A DNA stretch of 64,000 nt, taken from the NCBI RefSeq assembly GCF_049639735.1, contig NZ_JBEVVA010000003.1:434001-498000 (forward strand), in the 5' to 3' direction. The stretch is from Elusimicrobium simillimum. GTDB taxonomy: Bacteria > Elusimicrobiota > Elusimicrobia > Elusimicrobiales > Elusimicrobiaceae. The position numbers were made by a program, and so were the translations under genes. This document shows positions 34,319 to 43,399 of the stretch, one piece after another. Position 1 is the first letter of the stretch; each line of letters starts with the position of its first letter. A model generated the notes under the pieces. The model did no database searches, was not told the DNA's origin, and saw nothing but the letters and a program-made list of their open reading frames with translations.

Positions 34319-35299
34319 ATGAATAATAAAAAGAACGCAATCTTTTTTTCGTGCAACCAACGCTTTATTTTTACTTTATGCATAGCTCTTATGAGCCTTA
34401 AAAAGAATTCACCTAAAGTGCTGGAAAACACGGACATCTTGGTGTATTACCAAGGTTTTACGGAAGAAGACAAAAACTTTATTAACAGGATATTGCCATG
34501 TAAATTTACAGAATATAAATTCGCCGTTGAGACGGACTTTGAAAACATTAACTTCAAACATTTTACGCAGCTTACATTCGCGCGTTATGACGTGTTTGAC
34601 CTGCTGGTAGACACCTACAAAAAGGTGCTCTACATTGACGTTGATGTTATGATTGGCGGAGAACTATCTTATATTTTTGATAATTATGGCGACAAATCAG
34701 GCGTGGCTATGTGTACCGATACACAAAAAGGCCTTACGCTTATTACAAAAAACTTTGTGAGCCCCTTGCCGCAGTATGATATGACAGTGCCCAACTACAA
34801 CGCGGGCGTAACTTTATTCTGTGATAATATGACAGATATGGAAACGCTGAAAACGCTGCGTATGTGGTGCTACGAAAAAACAGCCGAGTGGCTGGAAAAT
34901 CTTGTCTGCCCTGACCAGGGCGTAGTTAACGTTATGTACCAGCAGTTTGGTATTAAGGTAGAGGTATTGCCGGATATTTGTAACTGCCTGCCCTCTAACC
35001 CCAAATACCTGGACAAAACAAGACATGATATTCTTATATATCACTGTGCCGGCGGCGGGGTGCGCTTTTGGACTTATACGTACAATAAACCCTGGCAGGT
35101 TTTCTACCAAGAATATTTGGCCATGGGCGGTACGCCGCACCCGGATAAAGAACATGCCTGGCTTAAGTTTATTAAAAAATATAAGCTTGAAAAGTTTGAC
35201 TTTTTCGACCGTTCTCCAGACCCGCAGATGCACCCAATGCGGTTTCTTAAATACCTGGTTAAGTACCCTTACTACTACTTTTTCCAAAAAGGGAAATAG
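34319..35299 (+). CDS. family 8 glycosyltransferase
   Basis: 326 residues with a Gly-rich ribosome site (CGGGGGAG). The GT8 metal-binding DxD is in VLYIDVDVMIGG near 103-114, preceded by the family FARYDVFDLL segment. PNYNAGVTLF near 158 and ILIYHCAGGGVRFW near 238 (His) complete the donor/metal site. GT8 enzymes transfer glucose, galactose or similar sugars from UDP-sugar. There is no membrane anchor, though the C-terminus is basic and aromatic (KYPYYYFFQKGK), as in peripheral membrane enzymes of LPS core synthesis. Acceptor unknown. Confidence 0.88.
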   Translation: MNNKKNAIFFSCNQRFIFTLCIALMSLKKNSPKVLENTDILVYYQGFTEEDKNFINRILPCKFTEYKFAVETDFENINFKHFTQLTFARYDVFDLLVDTYKKVLYIDVDVMIGGELSYIFDNYGDKSGVAMCTDTQKGLTLITKNFVSPLPQYDMTVPNYNAGVTLFCDNMTDMETLKTLRMWCYEKTAEWLENLVCPDQGVVNVMYQQFGIKVEVLPDICNCLPSNPKYLDKTRHDILIYHCAGGGVRFWTYTYNKPWQVFYQEYLAMGGTPHPDKEHAWLKFIKKYKLEKFDFFDRSPDPQMHPMRFLKYLVKYPYYYFFQKGK

Positions 35300-35325
35300 C
35301 TTAACCGTCCTCACAAGGAGGACGT

Positions 35326-36738
35326 ATGCACAAACCAATTAACCTTAAAAATCTATCACTTTCTTTTAACGGGAAGGTTTTGTTCGCGGAGTTTTCCGCG
35401 CAAATCCAGCCCGGCGACCGTATTGCCATTATAGGCCGTAACGGTACAGGCAAAACAACTTTGCTTAAAATAATAAACGGCGTTGTGGCGCCAAGTGAGG
35501 GCGAGGTTGTTAAAGACAAAGACACCGTATTCGCCTATGTCCCGCAAGTTGTGCAGGACTATAATGAGTACAGCGGCGGCGAGCGTTTTAACAAAGCGCT
35601 TACTACTGCGCTGGCCCAGAACCCCGATGTACTTTTACTCGACGAACCGACCAACCACTTAGACGCGCGTAACCGCCGCTCTCTCATGCAGATGCTGCGC
35701 TACTTCCCGGGCACGCTGATAGTGGTGTCGCACGATAAAGAACTTTTAAACAGTTCCGTTAATACGCTGTGGCATATAAATAACGGCACAATAAATACCT
35801 TTACGGGTAATTATGACGATTATTTTGACCAAATGGCGTTAGAGCGTGAAATGCTGGAAGGGCGTTTAGATAACCTGTCAAAAGAAAAAAAAGAGATTCA
35901 TAAAAACCTGATGAAGGAGCAAAAACGCGCTAAATCAAGGAGTGAGCACGGCGCAAATTTGGCTAAAGCGGGCCGTTGGGCGCCTATAGTGGCGGGCGGC
36001 AAAAAACGCCAGGCCCAAAACACCGCGGGCGCCAAAGCGGCGGATATAAACGCCAGGCGTGATGACGTGTCTTCCAGGTTGTCGTTATTATATATTCCAG
36101 AGGTTATAGTGCCTAAGTTTTCTATTGGCGCGGCGGACGTGGAACAAGGTACAATAGTTATTGTTACCGACGGAAGTGTAGGTTATGACACTGTGCTGCT
36201 GCGTGATATTAACTTCTCGCTCACAGGCACCGACCGCATGGCTATTGTTGGCGACAACGCTTCTGGCAAAACAACAATACTCAAGGCGCTTCTCGGTGTA
36301 CCCGGCGTTACGCGCGGCGGTAGTTGGACAACGCCAAAGCATGATGACATCGGCTATATTGACCAGCACTACAGCAATTTGGATTATTCTAAAACCGTAT
36401 TAGAAAATATTTCGGCCGTTATGCCCGGCAAAAAGCATGAGGAAGTGCGTGATTTTCTTAATGACTTTTTATTTAGAAAACAGGAAGAGGTCAACAAGCC
36501 CGCCAGCGTACTTTCCGGCGGGGAAAAGGCCCGCTTAAGCCTTGCGTTGGTAGCGGCTAAAACGCCAAAACTGCTTATCTTAGACGAAATTACAAATAAC
36601 GTGGACCTTGAGACCAAGGACCATATAGTGCAGGTCTTACGTGAATATCCAGCCGCGCTTATAGCTGTATCGCACGAGGCCGCGTTCTTAGATGAAATAG
36701 GAATTATAAGAAAATACGACGTAACAAAATTGAAATAG
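35326..36738 (+). CDS. ABC-F family ATPase
   Basis: 470 residues with a strong AAGGAGGACGT ribosome site. Two ABC domains without membrane parts: Walker A GRNGTGKTT (38-46), signature YSGGERF, Walker B LLLDEPTNHLD; then Walker A GDNASGKTT, signature LSGGEKARL and LLILDEITNNVD. The linker at 165-245 is Lys/Arg-rich as in ribosome-binding ABC-F factors. It is shorter than EttA/Uup (about 530-650) and the second Walker B has DEITNN instead of DEPTNH. A role in translation rescue or antibiotic protection is possible; which one cannot be said. Confidence 0.9.
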   Translation: MHKPINLKNLSLSFNGKVLFAEFSAQIQPGDRIAIIGRNGTGKTTLLKIINGVVAPSEGEVVKDKDTVFAYVPQVVQDYNEYSGGERFNKALTTALAQNPDVLLLDEPTNHLDARNRRSLMQMLRYFPGTLIVVSHDKELLNSSVNTLWHINNGTINTFTGNYDDYFDQMALEREMLEGRLDNLSKEKKEIHKNLMKEQKRAKSRSEHGANLAKAGRWAPIVAGGKKRQAQNTAGAKAADINARRDDVSSRLSLLYIPEVIVPKFSIGAADVEQGTIVIVTDGSVGYDTVLLRDINFSLTGTDRMAIVGDNASGKTTILKALLGVPGVTRGGSWTTPKHDDIGYIDQHYSNLDYSKTVLENISAVMPGKKHEEVRDFLNDFLFRKQEEVNKPASVLSGGEKARLSLALVAAKTPKLLILDEITNNVDLETKDHIVQVLREYPAALIAVSHEAAFLDEIGIIRKYDVTKLK

Positions 36739-36742
36739 AAAT

Positions 36743-36778
36743 AAAAACAGCCCCGCCGTTTTGGCGGGGCTGTTTTTG
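36743..36778. terminator. bidirectional terminator
   Basis: AAAAACAGCCCCGCC/GGCGGGGCTGTTTTT stem between the convergent ABC-F gene and guaC. Confidence 0.95.
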
Positions 36779-36784
36779 TTTTAT

Positions 36785-37888
36785 TTATTCGTTGCCAAAT
36801 ACTGTATTTAACTGCCTGTTAACACGGTAGAAGGTGGCGCATTTTGGCATGTCTTTTATGCGTTTTGCGCCGATGTAAGTCATAGCGCTTCTTACGCCGC
36901 CTAAAATAGCCAAGATTGTTTTTTCAATCTCGCCGCGGTAAGGTATTTCTACCAGTTTGCCCTCGCTGGCGCGGTATTTTTTCATGCCGCCGTAAAACAT
37001 GTCTTGGGCGTATTCGGAGCTCATGCCGTAAAACTTTTTAAACAGTTTTTCGTCCACAACATATTCGTAGTGTTCGTTGTCGTCTGTTTCCACTTCGCTG
37101 GTAATGTAAAGCCTTTTTATAAGTTCGCCTGCGCTTTCATTGTGCCCGGCCAGCATGCCGCCCAGCATAATAAAGTCAGCGCCCGCGGCAAAGCTTTTGC
37201 ATACGTCGCCGGGTACGGTGGCGCCGCCGTCGGCGCATATCATGCCGCCCACGCCGTGGGCAGCGTCCGCGCATTCTATTACTGTGGAAAACTGCGGTCT
37301 GCCTACACCCGTCAGCTTGCGCGTTGTGCAGACGGAACCAGGACCTATGCCTACTTTTACAATGTCCGCGCCGTTAAGCAGCAAGTCTTCGGTCATGTCA
37401 CCCGTTACCACGTTGCCGGCCATAATAAGGGCCTTGGGGTATGCTTTGCGTACTTTTTTAATGTACTCGACTAAGTAGGGGGAATAGCCGTTGGCTACGT
37501 CTATGCAAATATTGTTAATTAGCTTGGTTTTCATTATTTTTTGCAGTTTTTTAAAGTCAGCCTCAGACACGCCGGAACTTATAAAAATATAGTTGTTATT
37601 TTTAAATTTCTTTTTATTCGCGGTAAGAAAATTTACAAGTTCTTTGTCTGTATAATGTTTGTGCAAGGCGGTAAAAAGTTTATGTTCCTGCATTTTGGCG
37701 GCAATTTCAAAGGTGCCTGTTGTGGACATGTTGGCCGCTATAATGCCTGTGCCTTTAATTACGCTTGGGCACCATTTAAAGGTGTAGTCACGCGTAATTT
37801 CCACCTCAGAGCGTGAGGCCAGGCGCGAGCGTTTTGGGCGCAGCAGCACGTCACAGTAATCTAACTGTATATCGTCATAAATTCTCAT
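36785..37888 (-). CDS. guaC: GMP reductase (IMPDH/GMPR family)
   Basis: 367 residues. A TIM barrel of the IMPDH/GMPR family without CBS domains. The catalytic Cys is in GIGPGSVCTTRKLTGVG near 183, preceded by AGNVVTGD, then ICADGGATVPGDVCKSFAAGADFIMLGGMLAGH. The length and YDDIQLDYCDVLLRPKRS opening fit GMP reductase, which converts GMP to IMP with NADPH. It links to the large purine cluster at 47441-59242 by pathway, not by position. Confidence 0.9.
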   Translation of the reverse strand: MRIYDDIQLDYCDVLLRPKRSRLASRSEVEITRDYTFKWCPSVIKGTGIIAANMSTTGTFEIAAKMQEHKLFTALHKHYTDKELVNFLTANKKKFKNNNYIFISSGVSEADFKKLQKIMKTKLINNICIDVANGYSPYLVEYIKKVRKAYPKALIMAGNVVTGDMTEDLLLNGADIVKVGIGPGSVCTTRKLTGVGRPQFSTVIECADAAHGVGGMICADGGATVPGDVCKSFAAGADFIMLGGMLAGHNESAGELIKRLYITSEVETDDNEHYEYVVDEKLFKKFYGMSSEYAQDMFYGGMKKYRASEGKLVEIPYRGEIEKTILAILGGVRSAMTYIGAKRIKDMPKCATFYRVNRQLNTVFGNE

Positions 37889-37961
37889 ACTTATACTTCC
37901 TTTATTTTATTTAGGTTTGGTAAACCCTTACAATGATAGCAAAATTAATATAATAAATGTA

Positions 37962-39017
37962 ATGAATACCTATGACATAGCCATAATAGGCCTGGGCCCG
38001 GCCGGCTCAACCTTAGCAAGATTATTAAACACCAAATTTAAAGTTGCCGCTATAGATAAAAAAGCCGCTTCAGGCGGCTGGGGCAAACCGTGCGGCGGCC
38101 TGCTGGCGCACGACGCGCAAAAGGCTTTGGCCTCTTTCGGCCTTACTTTACCTAAAGAAGTGCTTGTAGACCCGCAGATTTTTGCCGTGCGCACGCTTGA
38201 CCTGGGCAGCGGGCTTACCCGCCACTACCAGCGTTTTTACTTAAATTTAGACAGGCATAAATTTGATATGTGGCTGCGCTCCTTGGTGCCGACGTCAGTT
38301 AATATTTTTGAGGACAGCGTTTGTCAAAGTATAGAGTGCACGGACGGCGGTTTTAAAATAAAATTTAAAACCGGCGTGGAAGAAAAAGAAATTTTTGCCA
38401 AGCACATTGTAGGCGCAGACGGCGCGGACTCTGTAGTGCGCCGCACATTTTACCCTAATTTTAAAGTAAGAAAGTATACATCTATACAGCAATGGTTTAA
38501 AGAGGAGCACTCCACCCCGTTTTATTCTTGTGTGTTTGACGCGCACAATACGGACTGTTACTCTTGGTCAATATCAAAAGACGGCTACTTTATTTTTGGC
38601 GGCGCGTATCCCGCAGAAAACAGCCGGGCCCGTTTTGACGCGCAAAAAGAAAGTTTGGCCGCCCATGGTTTTAAATTTGGCGAGGTTGTAAAGACAGAGG
38701 CCTGCCAGGTGCTGCGCCCCGCCGGCTGGGGGCAGTTTTGCTTTGGCGGCGAGAACGTGTTTTTGGCTGGCGAAGCGGCGGGGTTTATCAGCCCTAGCTC
38801 TCTTGAGGGCATTAGCAGCGCGGTGCTTAGTGCGGTAAAATTAGCTAAAGTTTTTAACTTTGGTAAAAAAGATAAAAACCGCGCGTACTCTTTGGCCGTA
38901 CTGCCGCTGCGTATAAAAATATTTCTAAAACTTTTAAAATGCCCGTTTATGTATACTCCGTGGCTTCGCAAGCTGGTTATGAAGACAGGTATTAACAGCA
39001 TCAAAATAATTAAGTAA
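37962..39017 (+). CDS. FAD-dependent oxidoreductase of the geranylgeranyl reductase group
   Basis: 351 residues from the ATG at 37962; a TTG at 37917 would add 15 residues before the dinucleotide motif. FAD-binding GLGPAGSTLARLL is near 10-22, the GGR-type PCGGLL near 44-49, and the second FAD motif GENVFLAGEAAGFISPSSLEG near 265-285. Family members reduce isoprenoid double bonds or act on related hydrophobic substrates. ispA and dxs at 28891-31751 could supply such substrates (inference). It is 9 bases before the pilin-like gene. Confidence 0.82.
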   Translation: MNTYDIAIIGLGPAGSTLARLLNTKFKVAAIDKKAASGGWGKPCGGLLAHDAQKALASFGLTLPKEVLVDPQIFAVRTLDLGSGLTRHYQRFYLNLDRHKFDMWLRSLVPTSVNIFEDSVCQSIECTDGGFKIKFKTGVEEKEIFAKHIVGADGADSVVRRTFYPNFKVRKYTSIQQWFKEEHSTPFYSCVFDAHNTDCYSWSISKDGYFIFGGAYPAENSRARFDAQKESLAAHGFKFGEVVKTEACQVLRPAGWGQFCFGGENVFLAGEAAGFISPSSLEGISSAVLSAVKLAKVFNFGKKDKNRAYSLAVLPLRIKIFLKLLKCPFMYTPWLRKLVMKTGINSIKIIK

Positions 39018-39026
39018 TATAAATAT

Positions 39027-39494
39027 ATGAAAATAAATAAAAAAGGTTTTACATTAATAGAATTGCTGGTGGTTGTTTTGATTATAGGCATACTGGCCGC
39101 TATCGGTTTGCCGCAGTATACAAAAGCGGTGGAAAAATCCCGCGCGGCCGAAGGGTTCCAAAACATACAAACATTAAGGCGCGCACATGATATTTACCAT
39201 ATGCAAACTGGCACTTGGCCCTCTTCGCTTGAAGATTTGGATGTGGAAATGCCGGCGAGTAATAAAAGATTTACATATGCTCTTACAAGCGTTTCCCGTA
39301 TAAACAATAATAAAACATTATACTCTTTTGGTTATGTAAACCCGGAGGTTGTTTCACATTTAGCAGGTAATACAACGTGCACATGGTATAAATCAAACGG
39401 TGATTATAACCCGTGTAAAGATTATCCCGGTTATAAACTAAGCGATACCGGCAGCAGTAGCACCGGCGACTACGAAAGATATATTTATAAATAA
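39027..39494 (+). CDS. type IV pilin-like protein (pseudopilin)
   Basis: 155 residues. Prepilin peptidase site KKG|FTLIELLVVVLIIGILAAIGLPQYTKAVEKSR in the first 38 residues, then a variable C-terminal domain with a Cys pair (near 112 and 124) and a Ser/Gly-rich end. The leader is nearly the same as in the gene at 27115 even at the DNA level, the rest is not, which suggests a multigene family diversified behind a constant assembly domain. Confidence 0.88.
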   Translation: MKINKKGFTLIELLVVVLIIGILAAIGLPQYTKAVEKSRAAEGFQNIQTLRRAHDIYHMQTGTWPSSLEDLDVEMPASNKRFTYALTSVSRINNNKTLYSFGYVNPEVVSHLAGNTTCTWYKSNGDYNPCKDYPGYKLSDTGSSSTGDYERYIYK

Positions 39495-39498
39495 TTTT

Positions 39499-39526
39499 AA
39501 GCCCCGCGTTTACGGGGCTTTTATTT
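39499..39526 (+). terminator. rho-independent terminator
   Basis: AAGCCCCG/CGGGGCTT stem and T-rich tail, 5 bases after the pilin-like gene. Confidence 0.88.
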
Positions 39527-39542
39527 AAAACAGGAGAACACT

Positions 39543-40112
39543 ATGACAACAGAAGAAGTTTTGAAGATTTTTAAAGATTGTGGCGCTTTGTTGGAAGGGC
39601 ACTTTAAACTTTCCAGCGGGCTGCACAGCTCTAAATATTTACAGTGCGCCAAAGTTTTGCAATACCCGCAAATAGCAGAAGCAATGTGCAAAGAACTTGC
39701 CGCCAAACTTAAAGATATTAAAATAGACGTTGTCATAGGCCCCGCCATGGGCGGCGTGGTAATAGCGTACGAGCTTGCCCGCCAAATAGGTGTAAGAGGT
39801 ATTTTTACCGAACGTGTTGACGGCAAAGTCACACTTAGAAGAGGCTTTGACCTTAAACCCGGCGAACTCTGCTTAATAGCGGAAGACGTTGTAACCACAG
39901 GCAAAAGCACCAAGGAAGTTATAGATGTTATTAACGAAATGGGCGCCCAGGTAGTGGCGTGCGCCTCTTTAATAGACCGCAGCGGCGGCACAGTTGATTT
40001 TGGCGTACCGTTAGCCAGCATGGCGGCGGTTGAAGTGGAAACCTATGAAGAAGCGGATTGCCCGATGTGTAAAAAAGGCGACCCGGTAGTTAAACCCGGC
40101 TCAAGAGTATAA
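39543..40112 (+). CDS. pyrE: orotate phosphoribosyltransferase
   Basis: 189 residues with CAGGAGAACACT before the ATG. The PRPP-binding motif LIAEDVVTTGKSTKE is near 118-132 and the flexible-loop Lys/Arg-rich segment GKVTLRRGF near 96. The early FKLSSGLHSSKYLQC matches the substrate-binding region. It makes OMP from orotate and PRPP, the step between PyrD and PyrF, whose genes are 23 kb away at 62768-64000. It stands alone between two terminators. The CPMCKKGDPVVKPGSR tail is typical. Confidence 0.95.
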   Translation: MTTEEVLKIFKDCGALLEGHFKLSSGLHSSKYLQCAKVLQYPQIAEAMCKELAAKLKDIKIDVVIGPAMGGVVIAYELARQIGVRGIFTERVDGKVTLRRGFDLKPGELCLIAEDVVTTGKSTKEVIDVINEMGAQVVACASLIDRSGGTVDFGVPLASMAAVEVETYEEADCPMCKKGDPVVKPGSRV

Positions 40113-40124
40113 ATATTTAGTGTT

Positions 40125-40155
40125 AAACAGCCCCCGCAAACGCGGGGGCTGTTTG
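40125..40155 (+). terminator. rho-independent terminator after pyrE
   Basis: AAACAGCCCCCGC/GCGGGGGCTGTTT stem, 12 bases after the stop codon. Confidence 0.92.
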
Positions 40156-40202
40156 TGCGTATATAGCAATTAGTTTGTTATAATCAATCATACGGAGGGG
40201 AT

Positions 40203-40898
40203 ATGAAAAAAATACTTCTATTTACACTGATTTCACTTTTAGGCGCAGGCGCGTTGCCCGCGCAAAACTATGTGACCGAAGAGCAAAAAGACGCTTTTGT
40301 GGATTTTCTTTATGACGTTAAAAGCTGTAATATAAGAAATGTTAAAGCGGCCATAGATTCCGGCCAGCCTATAAATATGAACACGGCAGACCAGGAATAT
40401 AACCCGCCGTTAGTTATAGCTATTAAAAATGACTGCCTTGATACCGCCGTACTCCTTTATACAAACGGCGCCAGGCCGAACTTCCCAAACAGAAAAGACA
40501 AAATAAGCGCGCTTAATTTGGTTATGGAACGCTCCCGCACGGGCAGTAGCCCGGACTGGACGGATATGGCCGTATGGTTTTTGGAAGATAACGGCCTGCC
40601 CAACTTTACTAATAAAGACGGTGAGCATTCTCTTATAATAGCCACCAAAAAAGGGCACCCGTATTATGTAAAAATTTTGCTGGAATCAGGTGAAGTCAGC
40701 CTGGACAAGCAGGATAATAACGGTATGAACGCCCTTATGTGGGCCGCTGCCGTTAACGATACTGAAATTATGGAAATGCTGTTAAACGCGGGCGCCAGCG
40801 TAAAAAAGAGAAATATAGACGGACAGACCGCCATGGATATAGCCAATTATTACCGCTATACACAAGCGCAAAACCTGCTTAAAAAATTTACTGACTAA
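40203..40898 (+). CDS. exported ankyrin-repeat protein
   Basis: 231 residues with GGAGGGG before the ATG. A signal peptide covers about 1-20 (LLGAGALPAQ). Ankyrin repeats cover most of the rest; the clearest are near 138-170 (GEHSLIIATKKGHPYYVKILLESG) and 172-205 (NGMNALMWAAAVNDTEIMEMLLNAGA). Probably a periplasmic protein-binding scaffold. A terminator follows at 40910. Confidence 0.85.
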   Translation: MKKILLFTLISLLGAGALPAQNYVTEEQKDAFVDFLYDVKSCNIRNVKAAIDSGQPINMNTADQEYNPPLVIAIKNDCLDTAVLLYTNGARPNFPNRKDKISALNLVMERSRTGSSPDWTDMAVWFLEDNGLPNFTNKDGEHSLIIATKKGHPYYVKILLESGEVSLDKQDNNGMNALMWAAAVNDTEIMEMLLNAGASVKKRNIDGQTAMDIANYYRYTQAQNLLKKFTD

Positions 40899-40909
40899 CA
40901 AATTAATTT

Positions 40910-40937
40910 AAGTGCGGGTAATGCCCGCACTTTTTTA
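40910..40937 (+). terminator. rho-independent terminator
   Basis: AGTGCGGG-TAAT-CCCGCACT-type stem and T-run, 12 bases after the ankyrin gene. A GTG inside it is not a real start for the next gene. Confidence 0.9.
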
Positions 40938-40941
40938 TTTT

Positions 40942-41685
40942 ATGATTAAAAAACTACTTATAATATTTGGTCTGGTTTTAATACTGGACGCGCTTATAAT
41001 AACATTTGTAACAGGGCCGCGTATTGCCAACTTTTTAACCTTAACGGCGGGGGCTTGTTTTATTGTTCCGGCGTGGTTTTGGGGCGCGGAGTCACGCTTG
41101 CTGCGCACATTTGTAAATATGTGCGGGTTGTTTTTACTTTATTTTGCCGTTATGTGTATATTTATACTTTTTACCGGCCGTACAACTGCCGCCTATACTG
41201 AAAACGCTGTAATAATACTGGGCGCGGGAATAAAAGGGGAAACGGTCTTGCCCGGGCTTAAAAGCAGGCTTGATACCGCTCTTAAATATATAGAAAAGAA
41301 TCCAAACGCCATTATAGTTGTAAGCGGCGGGCAGGGCCCCGGGGAAAGCATATCAGAGGCCAATGCCATGCAAAGGTATTTAATTGCCGCAGGTATAGCG
41401 CGTGAGCGTATTTTGCTGGAAAATAAATCAAGAAATACACAACAAAATTTAAGTTATTCAAAATATGTGCTGGGCGAATACTTTGGCCAGGATAAAAAAT
41501 ATAAAGTTACCGTTATAAGCAGCAGGTACCACCTATACAGGGCGGCCCGTTTGACGGGCAAAGAGGGGTTGGATTTTACGCTTTTAGGCGCCCCTACGCC
41601 GTTGTATTTATGTCCGCCCGCCTATATGCGCGAGGCGCTGTCTATCCCCTACGCTTTATTTAAAGAAAAATTTAACAAAAACTAG
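40942..41685 (+). CDS. ElyC/SanA/YdcF-family (DUF218) membrane protein
   Basis: 247 residues from the ATG at 40942; the frame is open up to a GTG at 40912, but that lies inside the terminator stem. Two to three N-terminal membrane helices (about 1-80) precede the DUF218 domain: AVIILGAGIKGE near 97, VVSGGQGPGESISEANAMQRYLIAAGI as split motifs near 130-155, RNTQQNLSYSK near 170 and VISSRYHLYRAARL near 196. ElyC/SanA proteins act in envelope integrity and peptidoglycan precursor supply in other bacteria; the biochemical role is uncertain. Confidence 0.83.
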   Translation: MIKKLLIIFGLVLILDALIITFVTGPRIANFLTLTAGACFIVPAWFWGAESRLLRTFVNMCGLFLLYFAVMCIFILFTGRTTAAYTENAVIILGAGIKGETVLPGLKSRLDTALKYIEKNPNAIIVVSGGQGPGESISEANAMQRYLIAAGIARERILLENKSRNTQQNLSYSKYVLGEYFGQDKKYKVTVISSRYHLYRAARLTGKEGLDFTLLGAPTPLYLCPPAYMREALSIPYALFKEKFNKN

Positions 41686-41706
41686 TCAATAAATTATAAA
41701 ATATAT

Positions 41707-41745
41707 AACTAAGGCCTTTTGAAATTAAGGGCCTTAGTTTTTATT
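41707..41745 (+). terminator. rho-independent terminator
   Basis: AACTAAGGCCTTT/AAGGGCCTTAGTT stem followed by T-rich sequence between the ElyC-like and YfcC-like genes. Confidence 0.85.
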
Positions 41746-41773
41746 TGAGAGCAAAGGAGAAAGAAGACAGGAA

Positions 41774-43234
41774 ATGGAGAAGTTTAAACTTAATACATTC
41801 ACCATAATATTGGCTATCATAGCCATGGTGGCTATACTTACATGGATAGTTCCCAGCGGTAAATACCAAACCGTGCAAAAAGACGGCAGAACAATGGTTG
41901 TTGCCGGCTCATATGAGAAAGTTCCGTCTAACCCCCAAGGGTTATTTGACGTGCTTACAGCGCCTGTGGAAGGGTTTATAAGCGCGGCGGAAATTATAGT
42001 ATTTTTACTTATCATCAGCGGCGTATTCGCCGTGGTTGAAAAAACAGGCGCTATTACGGCGGGCATAAAAAGGGCCAGCCTTATATTTGCCTCCAACCCA
42101 AAATTAAAACGCTTTTTTATTCCTGTTACTATGCTTATATTCTCGCTAGGCGGCGCCACGTTTGGCATGTGCGAGGAAACGCTGATATTTATACCCGTAT
42201 TCATTGCGCTTTGTCTCTCTTTAGGTTACGATTCTACGCTTGGCGTTTGCATACCGTACTTAGGCGCGGCGGCCGGCTTTGCGGGCGCATTTGCTAACCC
42301 GTTTACGCTTGGCATAGCGCAAGGTATCGCGGGTGTGCCGTTATATTCCGGTCTTGGTTACAGGCTTATTGTGTGGGCTATATCAACAGTTGTTGTTATA
42401 GCGTTTGTTATGATTTACGCCGCCAGAATACAAAAGGACCCCAAGAAAAGTCTTACCTATGAATTTGATATAGAAAAAAGAAAAGAACTTGCTTCTTTTG
42501 ACCAAGATAAAGACGGTAAAATAAGAACGTCGGAAATTTTGGTTTTGGTGACATTTGTGCTGGGCATGTTCCTACTTGTTGGCGGCGTGCTTAAACCGCA
42601 GATTAACGATGTTTCCGTAAGACTGCTGGGTTTTGATTTTATTAAAACATTCGGCCTGGCGCCGGACGGTTGGTATATTATAGAAATTTCAGGCTTATTC
42701 TTAGGCGTGGCCGCGCTGTGCGCTGTGTTTGGCAGACTGTCTATTAAAGACGCTTCGGACAGTTTTTTTGACGGCGTAAGAGGCATGGCAGAGATTGCCA
42801 TACTGCTGGCGTTTGCCAAGGCTATCGTAATTATCGCTAACAACGGTTATATTCTAGACACCATACTTAACTTTATGGCCGCCGGTATTTCCAAATTACA
42901 CCCCGTGCTGGCAAGCTGGGCGGCGTTTTTGGTGCAGGCGGTTATTAACTTTTTTATACCGTCAGGCTCCAGCAAAGCCGTGCTTACCATGCCTATTATG
43001 ACGCCGCTGGCGGACCTTATCGGCATAACCAGACAGACAATGGTGCTGGCGTTTCAGTTTGGCGATGGTTGGACAAATATTTGTATCCCCACCAGCCCCG
43101 TTACCATTGCCGCTATCGGTTTAGCGGGTATACCGTTTGGTAAATGGTTTAAGTGGATATTGCCGCTGATGGTGGTGTTGTTCATAATGTCAATGATACT
43201 ATTAGTACCCCCGGTACTAACAAACTGGCAGTAA
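41774..43234 (+). CDS. YfcC-family carrier (arginine/ornithine antiporter-like or C4-dicarboxylate type)
   Basis: 486 residues with about 12 membrane helices. Family-typical segments: IVPSGKYQ near 24-31, GGATFGMCEETLIF near 123-137, GAAAGFAGAFANPFTLGIAQ near 165, FFIPSGSSKAVLTMPIMTPLADL near 395 and FGDGWTNICIPTSP near 430. These are the paired re-entrant motifs of the YfcC group in the ArcD/DcuC superfamily. An acidic hydrophilic loop with an EF-hand-like DQDKDGKIRTSE lies near 237-250. Substrate not determinable. It ends at a strong terminator. Confidence 0.85.
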   Translation: MEKFKLNTFTIILAIIAMVAILTWIVPSGKYQTVQKDGRTMVVAGSYEKVPSNPQGLFDVLTAPVEGFISAAEIIVFLLIISGVFAVVEKTGAITAGIKRASLIFASNPKLKRFFIPVTMLIFSLGGATFGMCEETLIFIPVFIALCLSLGYDSTLGVCIPYLGAAAGFAGAFANPFTLGIAQGIAGVPLYSGLGYRLIVWAISTVVVIAFVMIYAARIQKDPKKSLTYEFDIEKRKELASFDQDKDGKIRTSEILVLVTFVLGMFLLVGGVLKPQINDVSVRLLGFDFIKTFGLAPDGWYIIEISGLFLGVAALCAVFGRLSIKDASDSFFDGVRGMAEIAILLAFAKAIVIIANNGYILDTILNFMAAGISKLHPVLASWAAFLVQAVINFFIPSGSSKAVLTMPIMTPLADLIGITRQTMVLAFQFGDGWTNICIPTSPVTIAAIGLAGIPFGKWFKWILPLMVVLFIMSMILLVPPVLTNWQ

Positions 43235-43243
43235 AATGAGTTT

Positions 43244-43273
43244 AAATCCCCGCCGTTTCGGCGGGGATTTTCT
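43244..43273 (+). terminator. rho-independent terminator
   Basis: AAATCCCCGCC/GGCGGGGATTT stem and T-rich tail, 10 bases after the YfcC-like gene. Confidence 0.93.
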
Positions 43274-43275
43274 TT

Positions 43276-43376
43276 TTACTTCGTAAAAAGAGATTTTGAA
43301 TATTTTGGCTTTGCCAAAATAACTGCTTTCAAAATCCCCTTATTAATACGGCCGTCCGGTTGGGCGGCCTTTTATT
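43276..43376. repeat. small-hairpin module including a G-hairpin copy
   Basis: Successive hairpins TTTTTACTTCGTAAAAA, ATTTTGGCTTTGCCAAAAT and GGCCGTCCGGTTGGGCGGCC are joined by GATTTTGA and TATTAATAC. On the opposite strand this is the same module order as 22831-22950 (G-hairpin, GTATTAATAAG, then ATTTTGAT-type hairpin). Confidence 0.6.
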
Positions 43377-43399
43377 TTTTCTATTCCTTATTCCATGGC

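Noticed and set aside
40912..40941. GTG start extending the ElyC/SanA-like gene upstream
   Set aside because: The extension is the stem and T-run of the terminator of the preceding ankyrin gene; the ATG at 40942 begins the membrane helix normally.
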